Shown in pieces: positions 54,390-63,168 of a stretch of 64,000 bases of DNA (positions are counted from its first letter, which is position 1; every line of letters starts with the position of its first letter). Origin of the DNA: Massilia putida. GTDB lineage: Bacteria > Pseudomonadota > Gammaproteobacteria > Burkholderiales > Burkholderiaceae_D. Location: assembly GCF_001941825.1 (NCBI RefSeq), contig NZ_CP019038.1, forward strand, positions 434,001 through 498,000. The letters run 5' to 3'. Below the pieces are notes generated by a model. That model was given only the letters and a program-made list of their open reading frames with translations, searched no databases and had not been told where the DNA came from. The translations under genes and the position numbers were made by a program.

Positions 54390-54988
54390 ATCATGTCGCT
54401 CAGGCTTTTACATCGCAGCTTGACCATGGCCCGGGCCTTATGGGTGCTGATCGTCTTGATGCTCAAGTGGAGCGCTGCCGCGATGGAAGTGACGCTCCGG
54501 CCGCACACCAGCATGGCAAACACGAGATATTCGCGGTCGCTGAGCGTTTCATGCAGGGACATCGCCTTTCCCTCCCACGTGTTGAGCGCGACCTCCTCGG
54601 CAAGCGCTTCGCTCATATGGACTTTGCCCGCGCTGACCCGGCTGGCCGCGGCCAATAGCTCATCCGCCGGACGGCTTTTCATGACATAGCCTTTCGCGCC
54701 GCACCGGATGGCGCGCATGCCGAAATGCAGTTCGTCGAGCTCGGTATAGACCAGGACATTCGAGCGCGGCGCGGTTGCCCGGATCTGGCGCAGGAAATTT
54801 TCTTCGTGTCCCGCCGCCAGCACCGGGTCGACGAGGATCAGGTTGTAGTGGTCGACTTCGAGTTTGGCGATGACGTCGGCGCGGTTGGCCGCCTCTTGTA
54901 TCACGACATTCCCGGGATGTTTATTGAAGAGCGCGCAGACGCCAAGCCGCATCGTCTCACTTCGGTCCGCAACCATCATCTGGATCAT
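54329..54988 (-). CDS. Orphan LuxR-type response regulator
   Basis: A 219-residue protein with a receiver (about residues 2-120) and a LuxR helix-turn-helix (about 147-207). Acceptor Asp is in LILVDPVLA (about 53) and Lys in GYVMKS. The usual acidic pair near the start is reduced to one Asp (VADRSE), so phosphorylation may be weak. The DNA-binding part has SDREYLVFAMLVCG and ISTHKARAMVKL. AGGAGG precedes the ATG at 54988. No kinase is adjacent. Confidence 0.85.
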   Translation of the reverse strand: MIQMMVADRSETMRLGVCALFNKHPGNVVIQEAANRADVIAKLEVDHYNLILVDPVLAAGHEENFLRQIRATAPRSNVLVYTELDELHFGMRAIRCGAKGYVMKSRPADELLAAASRVSAGKVHMSEALAEEVALNTWEGKAMSLHETLSDREYLVFAMLVCGRSVTSIAAALHLSIKTISTHKARAMVKLRCKSLSDMIQYCISHNLSAECRARCADR

Positions 54989-55258
54989 GCTGCCTCCTAT
55001 TGTTGAGGGTGTTGGGAAGTAGAAAAGTCCCAAATGATACGGTTGACTTTAACTTTTAGTCACTTGTTTTCAAATTAATTGGTGTAAATCCAACACTCAC
55101 ATAATTTCACTGTTGTGTGTTTGCTGCGCCGCCGCGAGCTTATTCATGCAATTCGGGTAATCACTGGGCGAGTTTGAGGAAAATCAACTGCTGCGTTGCA
55201 CCACGAGACTAAGCTCAGCTTGTCCGGTTTCAAACATCAACTGCAAGGTTCTTGCGCT
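54989..55258. promoter_or_regulatory. AT-rich divergent control region
   Basis: About 270 bases of low GC between the LuxR-type regulator and the next plus-strand gene. It surely holds the regulator promoter and perhaps that of the small genes to the right. No perfect long palindrome or protein-like frame was seen. Confidence 0.45.
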
Positions 55259-55468
55259 ATGTCAAGACATCCACTCCCTCGCTCGGCTACCGATCATCCT
55301 GAAGTGATCGCAATCGGGCTGGAAGTCACGCTCGACCCCAGCCGCCGCCGCCATTACTCGGCGCTGGTCCTGGCGCTCGCGGATGCCGCGATGCGGAATT
55401 TGCTCGATAAAGTCGCGGCTGCGGGCGCGTATATTCCGCCGGCGGAGCCGGACGCGAAGGACGTTTAG
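55259..55468 (+). CDS. Small hypothetical protein
   Basis: A 69-residue soluble product; its second part (about residues 20-55, EVTLDPSRRRHYSALVLALA) is helical. I chose the ATG at 55259; a TTG at 55196 would add 21 residues. The ribosome site is weak (AAGG at a long distance). The family is unknown. Confidence 0.5.
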   Translation: MSRHPLPRSATDHPEVIAIGLEVTLDPSRRRHYSALVLALADAAMRNLLDKVAAAGAYIPPAEPDAKDV

Positions 55469-55580
55469 CTGTCACAAATCGACTTTTGGTTACAGACAAC
55501 GGTTCTGTCCGCTGTGAAAGTATCGTCACCGATCTGCTGCGCCGCCCACGCGCAGTCCCACGCGCAGGAGATAACCGCAA

Positions 55581-55913
55581 ATGATGTCCTGGCTCTGGAA
55601 TGCATTCGTCCGGAATGCGGAACGTTTATCTGCATCGCCCCTCACGCATTCCGTTTTCTTCTTGAGGACGCCGAAGACCATGACCCATCATGACGGCCTC
55701 CGTCGCGACATGATCGAGCGGCGAATGGACGCGACGAGCGCGGATATCGTGCAAGTCGGGGTCTATTTCATGCGCGTGTTCGGGCGCAACAACGCGGAAG
55801 CGTATTTTCATTGCACGGAGATCGATCCCGCCGTGTATCGCCGGGTGATCTCGGGCCGGTTCCGCACGCCGTCATCGGGACGCGGCCCCGAATCGGAACC
55901 GGTGCCGGCCTGA
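55581..55913 (+). CDS. FMRVFGR-type small protein, copy 1
   Basis: A 110-residue soluble product of unknown function. Its C-terminal half has the core DIVQVGVYFMRVFGR, then a short loop and PAVYRRVI. This core recurs in the next gene: over 49 aligned residues 25 are identical. An ATG at 55680 (MTHHDGLRRD) would give a shorter protein with the core intact. GGAG lies about 12 bases before the first ATG. It seems to be a duplicated gene family. Confidence 0.6.
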   Translation: MMSWLWNAFVRNAERLSASPLTHSVFFLRTPKTMTHHDGLRRDMIERRMDATSADIVQVGVYFMRVFGRNNAEAYFHCTEIDPAVYRRVISGRFRTPSSGRGPESEPVPA

Positions 55914-55946
55914 TGCCGGGGCCCGACACTCGGCGCGCCGGCGGAA

Positions 55947-56198
55947 ATGTCAGGGAACGACGACGAACTGCGGCATTTCCTCGGCGTCGATCGCCGCAAG
56001 GATCACGCCACGGCCGACCTGATCGAGGTCGGGCTCGTCTTCATGCGGGTATTCGGCCGCGAGAAAGGATGGGCGTTTTTCAGCGGTACGGTCATCGAAC
56101 CGGAAGTCTGCTGGCGGGTCATCCGGGACAGAACGCGCGGATCGCCGCCCGACGTGAATCCGGAGCAAACGGGAGATTTGCACCGCAGTCCGCGCTGA
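55947..56198 (+). CDS. FMRVFGR-type small protein, copy 2
   Basis: An 83-residue soluble product with the core DLIEVGLVFMRVFGR and PEVCWRVI, a paralogue of the gene 33 bases upstream. Conserved aromatic and Arg residues in the core suggest a folded alpha/beta unit of about 50 residues. The ribosome site is weak, so translation may depend on the first copy. Function unknown. Confidence 0.6.
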   Translation: MSGNDDELRHFLGVDRRKDHATADLIEVGLVFMRVFGREKGWAFFSGTVIEPEVCWRVIRDRTRGSPPDVNPEQTGDLHRSPR

Positions 56199-56275
56199 CG
56201 CGGTGCCGACCCCATGCGTGGGGAAACCGGGCGGATGCGCGTGCCGGCGCCGCGCCGGCCAGCCTGGACGCTTGA

Positions 56276-56836
56276 TCACTTCACGCGCTGCTTTTCCAGC
56301 TTGCGCGCCAGCGTGCGCCGGTGCATGCCGAGCCGGCGCGCCGCTTCCGAGATATTGAAATCGGTCTCGGCCAGCACGGCGTGGATGCGCTCCCATTCCA
56401 GCGTCTTGATCGACGTGGAGCGGTTCGTCAGCTCCAGGTCGGTGTTACCGGCGACGTGGCCGAAGGCGGCCTCGATGTCGTCCGTGTTCGACGGCTTGGC
56501 GAGGTATTGGCAGGCGCCCAGCTTGATCGCTTCGACGGCCGTGCCGATGCTGGCGAAGCCCGTCAGCACGACGATCTGCATGTCCGGGTCGTGCGCATGC
56601 AGCATCTGCACGCAGGCCAGGCCCGAGCTGTTCCCCTTGAGTTTCAGGTCGACGACGGCATAGCCCGGCGAGTGTTCCTTCAGGAGTTCCTGCGCCTCGT
56701 CCAGGCCGGGCGCCTGCAGCACCTGGTAGCCGCGCCGTTCGAACGAGCGGCCCAGCGTGCGGGCGAAGGCGTCGTCGTCTTCGATGATCAAGAGGAGGCG
56801 GTGCATTTCGTCTTTCTTGTCGTCTTCAGTGGACAT
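56276..56836 (-). CDS. regA: Redox response regulator RegA/PrrA type
   Basis: A 186-residue response regulator: receiver (about residues 12-125; IIEDDDAF, acceptor Asp in YAVVDLKLKG near 63, Lys in YLAKPS) and a Fis-like helix-turn-helix (about 140-182, ISEAARRLGMHRRTLARKL). This tail is nearly invariant in RegA/PrrA/ActR proteins. Together with RegB it controls respiratory and redox genes. Its start overlaps the regB stop by 11 bases. It closes the cyo operon, so a direct role in cyo control is likely. Confidence 0.9.
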   Translation of the reverse strand: MSTEDDKKDEMHRLLLIIEDDDAFARTLGRSFERRGYQVLQAPGLDEAQELLKEHSPGYAVVDLKLKGNSSGLACVQMLHAHDPDMQIVVLTGFASIGTAVEAIKLGACQYLAKPSNTDDIEAAFGHVAGNTDLELTNRSTSIKTLEWERIHAVLAETDFNISEAARRLGMHRRTLARKLEKQRVK

Positions 56837-58178
56837 GCAGGGGTTCCTTGTCGAGCGCGATCGCGGACAGCGGCAGCGTCAGCGTGACGGCGGCGCCGCC
56901 GCCCGTCCGGTTCACCGCCTGCACCGTGCCGCCCAGCGTGCGGGCCACGTTCACGACGAGGAACAGGCCCAGGCCGCCGCCGGGACGGCCCTTGCTGGAC
57001 TGGTACGGCTTGCCGAACTGCGCCAGCATCCCCGGGGCGAAGCCGGGGCCGTGATCGAGCACGGTCAGCACGAGCGTGCCGTCCTCGACGCCGGCTTCGA
57101 CGCCGACCCAGTCCGGCGAGGCTTCGAGGGCGTTGTCCAGCACGTTGTCGATCATCTGTTTGAGGGCGGAATCGAAGGCGACCGGCAGGTCGTGTTCGAT
57201 CCGGTTGCGGTAGTCCACCTCGCGCACGGGGCGGCTGAGCTTCCACTCGTCGACGAGCTTGTCCAGGAAGCCGCGGATCGTCGTGCGCGCGGCCGATTCG
57301 CCGCGCGCCTCGCCGGCCGACAGCAGGATGCCGCTGACGATGGCCTTGCAGCGCTTGAGCTGCGTCTCCATCTCCGTGATCTCTTCCAGCAGGTCCGGGT
57401 TGGCCTTGAATTCGCGCATGCGCTTCCAGTCGCCGAGGATCACGGACAAGGTCGCGAGCGGCGTCCCCAGCTCGTGCGCCGCGCCCGACGCGAGTAGGCC
57501 CATGCGCACGATGTGCTCTTCCTCGGCCGCGCGCTGGCGCAGGTCCGCGAGCTGGGCCGCCTTGGCCTTCAGCGTGTTCGTGATGCGCATGATGAACACG
57601 ACGAGCAGCGCCGCGTTCAGGACGAAGCAGATCAGCATGCCCTGCACGTACAGGCTCGAGATGCCGCGCGCATGGTCGAACGGCAGTGCGAGCGGCTTGG
57701 CGAACACGGACAGGCCCGCGAGGCAGGCGAGCGTGATGGCGACGATGGTCCACGTCGACCACGCTTCCAGCAGCACGGCCGACAGGATCACCTGCAGCAG
57801 GTAGAGGAAGGCGAACGGGTTCGTCGTGCCGCCCGACAGGTACAGCTGCATCGTGAGGCTGGCCACGTCGACGAGGAGCGCGAGAAACAGTTCGCTGTTG
57901 GTGACGGGCCGGTGTTCGTGCCAGCGCAGGTGGCTGGCGATGTTGAAGGCGATCAGGCAGGCCAGCACCTCGAGCATCTGCACGAGCGGCAGGCGCACGT
58001 CGAACACGAGGATCGCGCCGGCGATCGTCGTGATCTGGCCGATGACGGCGATCCAGCGCAGCTCGATCAGCTGCAGCATGTTCTTGTGGCCGGCCACGTA
58101 TTCGACGGCGGCGACATTGTCGGCGCCCCGCTCGAATACGCGTTTCAGCAAATCAGTCGTGTCGTTCATCGTCGTCAT
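56826..58178 (-). CDS. regB: Redox sensor histidine kinase RegB/PrrB type
   Basis: A 450-residue membrane kinase. About six membrane helices (residues 40-190) carry the GGTTNPF heptapeptide (about 117-123) that binds ubiquinone in RegB. The HisKA domain has His235 in AAHELGTPLAT. Cys277 in LKRCKAI is 42 residues later, near the place of the redox-active Cys of RegB. HATPase (about 340-445) follows. It senses the quinone pool and phosphorylates RegA. Two starts (58178 and 58169) are close; AGGA favours the first. Confidence 0.92.
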   Translation of the reverse strand: MTTMNDTTDLLKRVFERGADNVAAVEYVAGHKNMLQLIELRWIAVIGQITTIAGAILVFDVRLPLVQMLEVLACLIAFNIASHLRWHEHRPVTNSELFLALLVDVASLTMQLYLSGGTTNPFAFLYLLQVILSAVLLEAWSTWTIVAITLACLAGLSVFAKPLALPFDHARGISSLYVQGMLICFVLNAALLVVFIMRITNTLKAKAAQLADLRQRAAEEEHIVRMGLLASGAAHELGTPLATLSVILGDWKRMREFKANPDLLEEITEMETQLKRCKAIVSGILLSAGEARGESAARTTIRGFLDKLVDEWKLSRPVREVDYRNRIEHDLPVAFDSALKQMIDNVLDNALEASPDWVGVEAGVEDGTLVLTVLDHGPGFAPGMLAQFGKPYQSSKGRPGGGLGLFLVVNVARTLGGTVQAVNRTGGGAAVTLTLPLSAIALDKEPLHVH

Positions 58179-58947
58179 GGTCCTGGCCGCGGCGGGCCAC
58201 CCACCACCAGGCGCCGGCCACCATCAAGGCAAGAGCATACCAAGTGATCGCATACACGAGGTGGCTGTTCGGGAATGTCACGACCGTCAGGCCGCCGACC
58301 GGCCGGTCGGGACTGCCGGGCGGGTTCTGGTTCGCGGCGGCGTCGACGAAGAACGGCGCCGTCGTCAGGCCGCGCGCGGCGGCGATGGCGGCCACGTCGC
58401 GGGTATACCAGCGGCCTGCGCCCGGATCGTTGGTGCGCGTAAAAGCGCCCTGATGCTCGCTCGTGCGCAGCAGCCCGGTGACGTCGACCGCGGGACCGGC
58501 GCCGGCGCACGGATCGCCCGCCGCGCGCCGCGGCGCGTAGCGCGTGCGTGCGCCGAGTTCGGCCGGAATGAAGCCGCGGTTGACGAGAATGATGCCGTCC
58601 TGCGTGCACAGCGGCGTGAGCAGCCAGTAGCCGCTACCCTCTTCCGTGAGAGCCTGGACGGGCGTGGTGAGATCGTAGAGATACGTGCCGTGCAGTGTGA
58701 CGCGGCGGTACTCGTCGGAGCCGGGGGTGATGCCGGCCCAGCGCGCGCGCGGTGGCGGCGGTGCCGGGGCGGCGTGCACGCGTGCATCCACGCGTGCGAT
58801 GAGGTCCAGTTTCCATTGCAGGCGATAGACCTGCCAGGTGCCCAGACCGGCGAACAGGACGATCAGCAACAGCGCCGCGCTCGCCAGCAGCGGGGAAAAA
58901 CCCCGGCGGCCGGGAACGGGCGAGGCTGCGCGATCGTCTCTCGCCAT
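58153..58947 (-). CDS. SURF1-family oxidase assembly protein
   Basis: Membrane protein of 264 residues with two membrane helices, one near the N-terminus (about 20-40) and one near the C-terminus (about 232-252), and a periplasmic domain between. SURF1 signatures are GTWQVYRLQWK, VNRGFIP and HLVYAITWYALA. It helps insert or load heme in terminal oxidases. The start overlaps the cyoD stop by one base, so it is part of the operon. Confidence 0.88.
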   Translation of the reverse strand: MARDDRAASPVPGRRGFSPLLASAALLLIVLFAGLGTWQVYRLQWKLDLIARVDARVHAAPAPPPPRARWAGITPGSDEYRRVTLHGTYLYDLTTPVQALTEEGSGYWLLTPLCTQDGIILVNRGFIPAELGARTRYAPRRAAGDPCAGAGPAVDVTGLLRTSEHQGAFTRTNDPGAGRWYTRDVAAIAAARGLTTAPFFVDAAANQNPPGSPDRPVGGLTVVTFPNSHLVYAITWYALALMVAGAWWWVARRGQDHDDDERHD

Positions 58948-59366
58948 TACTGCATGTCGTGCATGCCGTGTACCGAACTGCCGTCATTGCCCATATTGGG
59001 CATCATGTTGGCGTTCATGTGGTACATGACCCAGATGGAGCCGGTCAGCACGATGAACAGCAGGATGATGGTCAGCAGCATGGCCATCATGTTCCAGCCG
59101 CCTTCCGACTTCGAGTTCATGTGCAGGAAATACACCATGTGCACGACGAACTGCACGGCGGCGAAACCGATGATCAGGGCTTTGGTCGCGCCCGGCGCCA
59201 CCTGGTGCGTCATCACCAGCCAGAACGGGATGGCCGTCAGGATCACGGACAGGATGAAGCCGATCGTGTAATCCTTGAAGCTGCCGTGGGCATGCAGGTG
59301 GTCATCGTCGTGATGACCGTGGCCGTGGTCGTGGCCATGGCCGTGGGCGTGATGCAGGTCGCTCAT
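58947..59366 (-). CDS. cyoD: Cytochrome bo3 quinol oxidase subunit IV
   Basis: A 139-residue subunit with three membrane helices (about 35-55, 62-82 and 95-115). It has an unusual His-rich N-terminus: twelve His in residues 5-27. A Met-rich C-terminus (MNANMMPNMG, MHDMQ) follows. E. coli CyoD has 109 residues, so both ends are extended. Its start overlaps the cyoC stop (ATGA). Confidence 0.92.
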   Translation of the reverse strand: MSDLHHAHGHGHDHGHGHHDDDHLHAHGSFKDYTIGFILSVILTAIPFWLVMTHQVAPGATKALIIGFAAVQFVVHMVYFLHMNSKSEGGWNMMAMLLTIILLFIVLTGSIWVMYHMNANMMPNMGNDGSSVHGMHDMQ

Positions 59367-59998
59367 GGCAGGACTCCCATCAGATAGACAAAGGTGAACA
59401 CGCCGATCCAGACGACGTCCAGGAAGTGCCAGAACATCGACAGGCAGGCGAGGCGGCGGTAGTTGGCGGCGTTGATGCCGTGCTTACCGAGCTGGAACAT
59501 CAGCGTGACGAGCCACACGATACCGAAGGTCACGTGCAGGCCGTGCGTCCCGACCAGCGAGAAGAACGAGGTCAGGAAGCCCGAACGCCACGGGCCGTTG
59601 CCTTCGTGGATCAGCGTCGCGAATTCCTGCAGTTCCAGGAACAGGAAGCAGGCGCCCAGGATGCCCGTGATGGCCAGCCAGATCTGCGTGCCCTTCACGT
59701 TCTTCTTCTGGGCGGTCAGCATGGCGAAGCCGTACGTGATCGACGACACCAGCAGGAACGCCGTGTTCAGCGCGACGGTCGGCAGCTCGAAGATCTCGGC
59801 GCCCGACGGGCCGCCCGCGTAGTTGCGGCCCAGGACTGCATAGGCGGCGAACAGGCAGGCGAAGATGAGGCAGTCGCTCATCAGGTAGATCCAGAAACCG
59901 AGCAGCGTGCCGTTTTCCGGATGGTGCTCGCGCACGTAGTAGCGCGAGCTCGGGTCGGCGCTCGCGGCGCCGGCGTGGGTTACGTTAATTTCAGACAT
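59363..59998 (-). CDS. cyoC: Cytochrome bo3 quinol oxidase subunit III
   Basis: A 211-residue subunit of heme-copper oxidase type with five membrane helices. Signatures are [15 protein letters not shown] and [13 protein letters not shown]. It is translationally coupled to cyoB (8-base overlap) and cyoD. Confidence 0.95.
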   Translation of the reverse strand: MSEINVTHAGAASADPSSRYYVREHHPENGTLLGFWIYLMSDCLIFACLFAAYAVLGRNYAGGPSGAEIFELPTVALNTAFLLVSSITYGFAMLTAQKKNVKGTQIWLAITGILGACFLFLELQEFATLIHEGNGPWRSGFLTSFFSLVGTHGLHVTFGIVWLVTLMFQLGKHGINAANYRRLACLSMFWHFLDVVWIGVFTFVYLMGVLP

Positions 59999-61994
59999 GG
60001 GCTTCCAGCAGACGGGTGCGCTCTTCTTCCGTGCGGGTCACTTCGTCCGCCGGGATGTAGAAGTCGCGTTTGTAATCGAACGTGTGGTAGATGGCGACGG
60101 CGATCATGCCGAGGAACGTCACGCCGACCAGCAGCCACATGTGCCAGATGATGCCGAACGCCATCAGGAACGAGATGCCCGGGATGACCGGACCGGCCCA
60201 CGTGTTCTTCGGCATGTGGATCGCGACGAAGTCCCTCAGCGGACGCTTGTAGCCGTGCTTCTTCATGTCGGCCCAGGCGTCGTTATCGTGCACGACCGGG
60301 GTGAACGCGAAGTTGTAGTCCGGCGGCGGCGACGAGGTGGCCCACTCCAGGGTACGGCCGTTCCACGGGTCGCCGGTGACGTCGGCCAGTTCCTTGCGGT
60401 TGATGATCGAGACGGCGATCTGCATCAGCATGCAGCCGATGCCGGCGGCGATCATCAGCGTGCCGAGCAGCGACACCTGGAACAGCCAGTGGATCGACGG
60501 GTCGTCGAAGTGGCTCATGCGGCGGGTCACGCCCATGAAGCCCAGGATGTACGGCGGGGTGAAGGCGACCCAGAAGCCGATCGACCACAGCCAGAACGAG
60601 TACACGCCCCACTTGCGGTTCAGGCGGAAGCCGAACATCTTCGGCCACCAGTAGTTGACGCCCGCGAACAGGCCGAACAGCACGCCGCCGATGATGACGT
60701 TGTGGAAGTGGGCGATCAGGAACAGCGAGTTGTGCAGCACGAAGTCGGCCGACGGCACCGCCAGCATCACGCCGGTCATGCCGCCGATGATGAAGGTGAT
60801 CATGAACGACACGGTCCACATCATCGGCAGTTCATAGCGGATGCGGCCTTTGTACATGGTGAACAGCCAGTTGAAGATCTTGGCGCCGGTCGGGATCGAG
60901 ATGATCATCGTGGTGATGCCGAAGAACGAGTTCACGCTCGCGCCCGAACCCATCGTGAAGAAGTGGTGCAGCCACACGAGGTAGGACAGGACCATGATCA
61001 CGACGGTCGCATAGACCATCGACGAGTAGCCGAACAGGCGCTTGTTGCAGAACGTCGCGACGACTTCCGAATAGATGCCGAAGGCCGGCAGTACCAGGAT
61101 GTAGACCTCGGGGTGGCCCCAGATCCAGATCAGGTTCACGTACATCATGGCGTTGCCGCCCAGTTCGTTCGTGAAGAAGTGGGTGTCGAACAGACGGTCC
61201 AGGCCCAGCATCGCCAGGGTGACGGTCAGGATCGGGAAGGCCATCACGATCAGGATGTTGGTGCACAGGGCGGTCCAGGTGAACACCGGCATCTTCATCA
61301 GGTCCATGCCCGGGGCGCGCATCTTGATGATGGTGACGACCAGGTTCACGCCTGACAGCAATGTGCCGACACCCGCCACCTGCAATGACCAGATGTAGTA
61401 GTCGACGCCGACGTCCGGGCTCGCCAGGATGCCGGACAGCGGCGGATACGCCAGCCAGCCGGTACGGGCGAATTCACCGACGAACAGCGAGGCCATCACG
61501 AGGATCGCGCCGGCGGTCGTCATCCAGAACGAGAAGTTGTTCAGGAACGGGAACGCCACGTCGCGCGCGCCGATCTGCAGGGGCACGACGTAGTTCATCA
61601 GGCCAGTCACGAACGGCATCGCCACGAAGAAGATCATGATCACGCCGTGGGCGGTGAAGACCTGGTCGTAGTGGTGCGGCGGCAGGAAGCCGTGCGAATC
61701 GCCGAACGAGAATGCCTGCTGGGCGCGCATCATCAGCGCGTCGGCGAAGCCGCGCAAGAACATGATCAGACCGAGGATCATGTACATGATGCCGATCTTC
61801 TTGTGGTCGATACTGGTGAACCACTCGTTCCAGAGATAGCCCCACAGTTTGAACTTGGTGAGGACGGCCAGGAGAGCCAGGCCGCCCAGCGCCACCATGA
61901 TAAAGGTACCGATCAGGATCGGCTCGTGGTAGGGAATCGCTTCCCAGCTGAGCCGACCGAAGATCAACTTCGCTAAGTCAAATTGCTCGTGCAT
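59991..61994 (-). CDS. cyoB: Cytochrome bo3 quinol oxidase subunit I
   Basis: Catalytic subunit of 667 residues that reduces oxygen to water and pumps protons. The heme-copper signature [15 protein letters not shown] (about residues 283-297, with the His-Tyr cross-link pair) and WLHHFFTMG (about 332-340) are present. A low-spin heme His lies in the [10 protein letters not shown] region. About fifteen membrane helices can be traced. The stop overlaps the cyoC start. Confidence 0.96.
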   Translation of the reverse strand: MHEQFDLAKLIFGRLSWEAIPYHEPILIGTFIMVALGGLALLAVLTKFKLWGYLWNEWFTSIDHKKIGIMYMILGLIMFLRGFADALMMRAQQAFSFGDSHGFLPPHHYDQVFTAHGVIMIFFVAMPFVTGLMNYVVPLQIGARDVAFPFLNNFSFWMTTAGAILVMASLFVGEFARTGWLAYPPLSGILASPDVGVDYYIWSLQVAGVGTLLSGVNLVVTIIKMRAPGMDLMKMPVFTWTALCTNILIVMAFPILTVTLAMLGLDRLFDTHFFTNELGGNAMMYVNLIWIWGHPEVYILVLPAFGIYSEVVATFCNKRLFGYSSMVYATVVIMVLSYLVWLHHFFTMGSGASVNSFFGITTMIISIPTGAKIFNWLFTMYKGRIRYELPMMWTVSFMITFIIGGMTGVMLAVPSADFVLHNSLFLIAHFHNVIIGGVLFGLFAGVNYWWPKMFGFRLNRKWGVYSFWLWSIGFWVAFTPPYILGFMGVTRRMSHFDDPSIHWLFQVSLLGTLMIAAGIGCMLMQIAVSIINRKELADVTGDPWNGRTLEWATSSPPPDYNFAFTPVVHDNDAWADMKKHGYKRPLRDFVAIHMPKNTWAGPVIPGISFLMAFGIIWHMWLLVGVTFLGMIAVAIYHTFDYKRDFYIPADEVTRTEEERTRLLEAHV

Positions 61995-61996
61995 GA

Positions 61997-63019
61997 TTAC
62001 TTCTTCTTCACAGGATCGTTGGGCGTGGTGCAGACCTCGCCGTTGGCCTGGGCCAGGCGGGTCGCTGCCGCTTGTTGTGGCATGTTACGCATAGCCATTT
62101 CGCGGGCCTTCTTGGCGTCCTCGTTCATCATCTTGTCCTGGCAGACGACGCCGTCGGCGACGCAGCGGTTCAGGACGCGGTAGAACAGGTCGTTGTCGAC
62201 GGCCGCATAGCGGTGCACCGGTTCCTTGATGCTCGGCTTTTCGAGCGTCAGGTAGTTCGCGCGGTCGAGCTTGGCCTCGCCGGCGGACTTGACCGACTGG
62301 ACCCAGGCATCGAAGTCGCCCTGCGGCACGCCGCGGTAGCCGAAGCGCATGTCCGAGTAACCCGCGCCGCTGTAGTTGGAGGAGAAGCCCACCGACTGGA
62401 TCGGCTTGTTCTGGACGGCGTTCAGCGTCGTTTCCATGGCCGGCATCGCGTAGACCATGCCCGCCAGCTCAGGAACGTAGAACGCATTCATGACCGACGT
62501 CGCGCTGATCTTGAAGCGCACCGGCACGTCGACCGGGACGACCAGTTCGTTGACGGTCGCGATGCCCTGCTCCGGATAGATGAACAGCCATTTCCAGTCC
62601 ATCGCCACGGCCTGGATGACCAGCGGCTTGGCCGTCGCGGGCACCGGACGGCCCTCGGCGATGCGGTCCAGCGGGCGGTACGGGTCGAGCTTGTGCGTCG
62701 AGATCCAGGTCACGAGGCCCAGGACGATGATGATCAGGAGGGGGGCGCCCCAGATGACCAGTTCCAGCTTGGTCGAGTGGTCCCAGTCCGGCTCGTAGGC
62801 CGCCTCGGTATTGCTCGCCCGGTATTTGCGGGCGAACCAGATGATCAGGATCATCACGGGAACGATAATCAGCAGCATCAGGATCACCGAAACGACGATC
62901 AGATCCGCCTCTTGCTTGGCTATGTCACCGGTAGGGTTCATCACCACCGTATTGCAGCCCGCGAGGGCCGCCATCAGGGGGGAGAGGAACACTCCGCGAC
63001 GGAGGGTCTTTGGAATCAT
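61997..63019 (-). CDS. cyoA: Cytochrome bo3 quinol oxidase subunit II
   Basis: Lipoprotein subunit of 340 residues: lipobox LAGC (about 19-22), two membrane helices (about 40-62 and 82-102) and a periplasmic cupredoxin-like domain (about 125-290) without the full CuA ligand set, as expected for a quinol oxidase. [15 protein letters not shown] is a typical quinol-oxidase stretch. It heads the operon. Confidence 0.95.
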   Translation of the reverse strand: MIPKTLRRGVFLSPLMAALAGCNTVVMNPTGDIAKQEADLIVVSVILMLLIIVPVMILIIWFARKYRASNTEAAYEPDWDHSTKLELVIWGAPLLIIIVLGLVTWISTHKLDPYRPLDRIAEGRPVPATAKPLVIQAVAMDWKWLFIYPEQGIATVNELVVPVDVPVRFKISATSVMNAFYVPELAGMVYAMPAMETTLNAVQNKPIQSVGFSSNYSGAGYSDMRFGYRGVPQGDFDAWVQSVKSAGEAKLDRANYLTLEKPSIKEPVHRYAAVDNDLFYRVLNRCVADGVVCQDKMMNEDAKKAREMAMRNMPQQAAATRLAQANGEVCTTPNDPVKKK

Positions 63020-63031
63020 GCTTGTGTTTTA

Positions 63032-63065
63032 CGTTACATGGGAAAAATAACATGCTAATGTAACG
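63032..63065. promoter_or_regulatory. Inverted repeat in the cyoA control region
   Basis: CGTTACAT (63032-63039) and ATGTAACG (63058-63065) form a perfect 8-bp inverted repeat with an 18-base AT-rich spacer, 13 bases before the cyoA start. It probably overlaps the cyo promoter and could be an operator. Confidence 0.5.
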
Positions 63066-63168
63066 CCAACGGCGTGCGTTTGGCGATTGGACGTTTTGTC
63101 CTACCCTTTTCCGTTCTGCAGCATTTGAGGGTCCCGCGGGCCGTTGGATGACATAAGGAGACGAAGAC

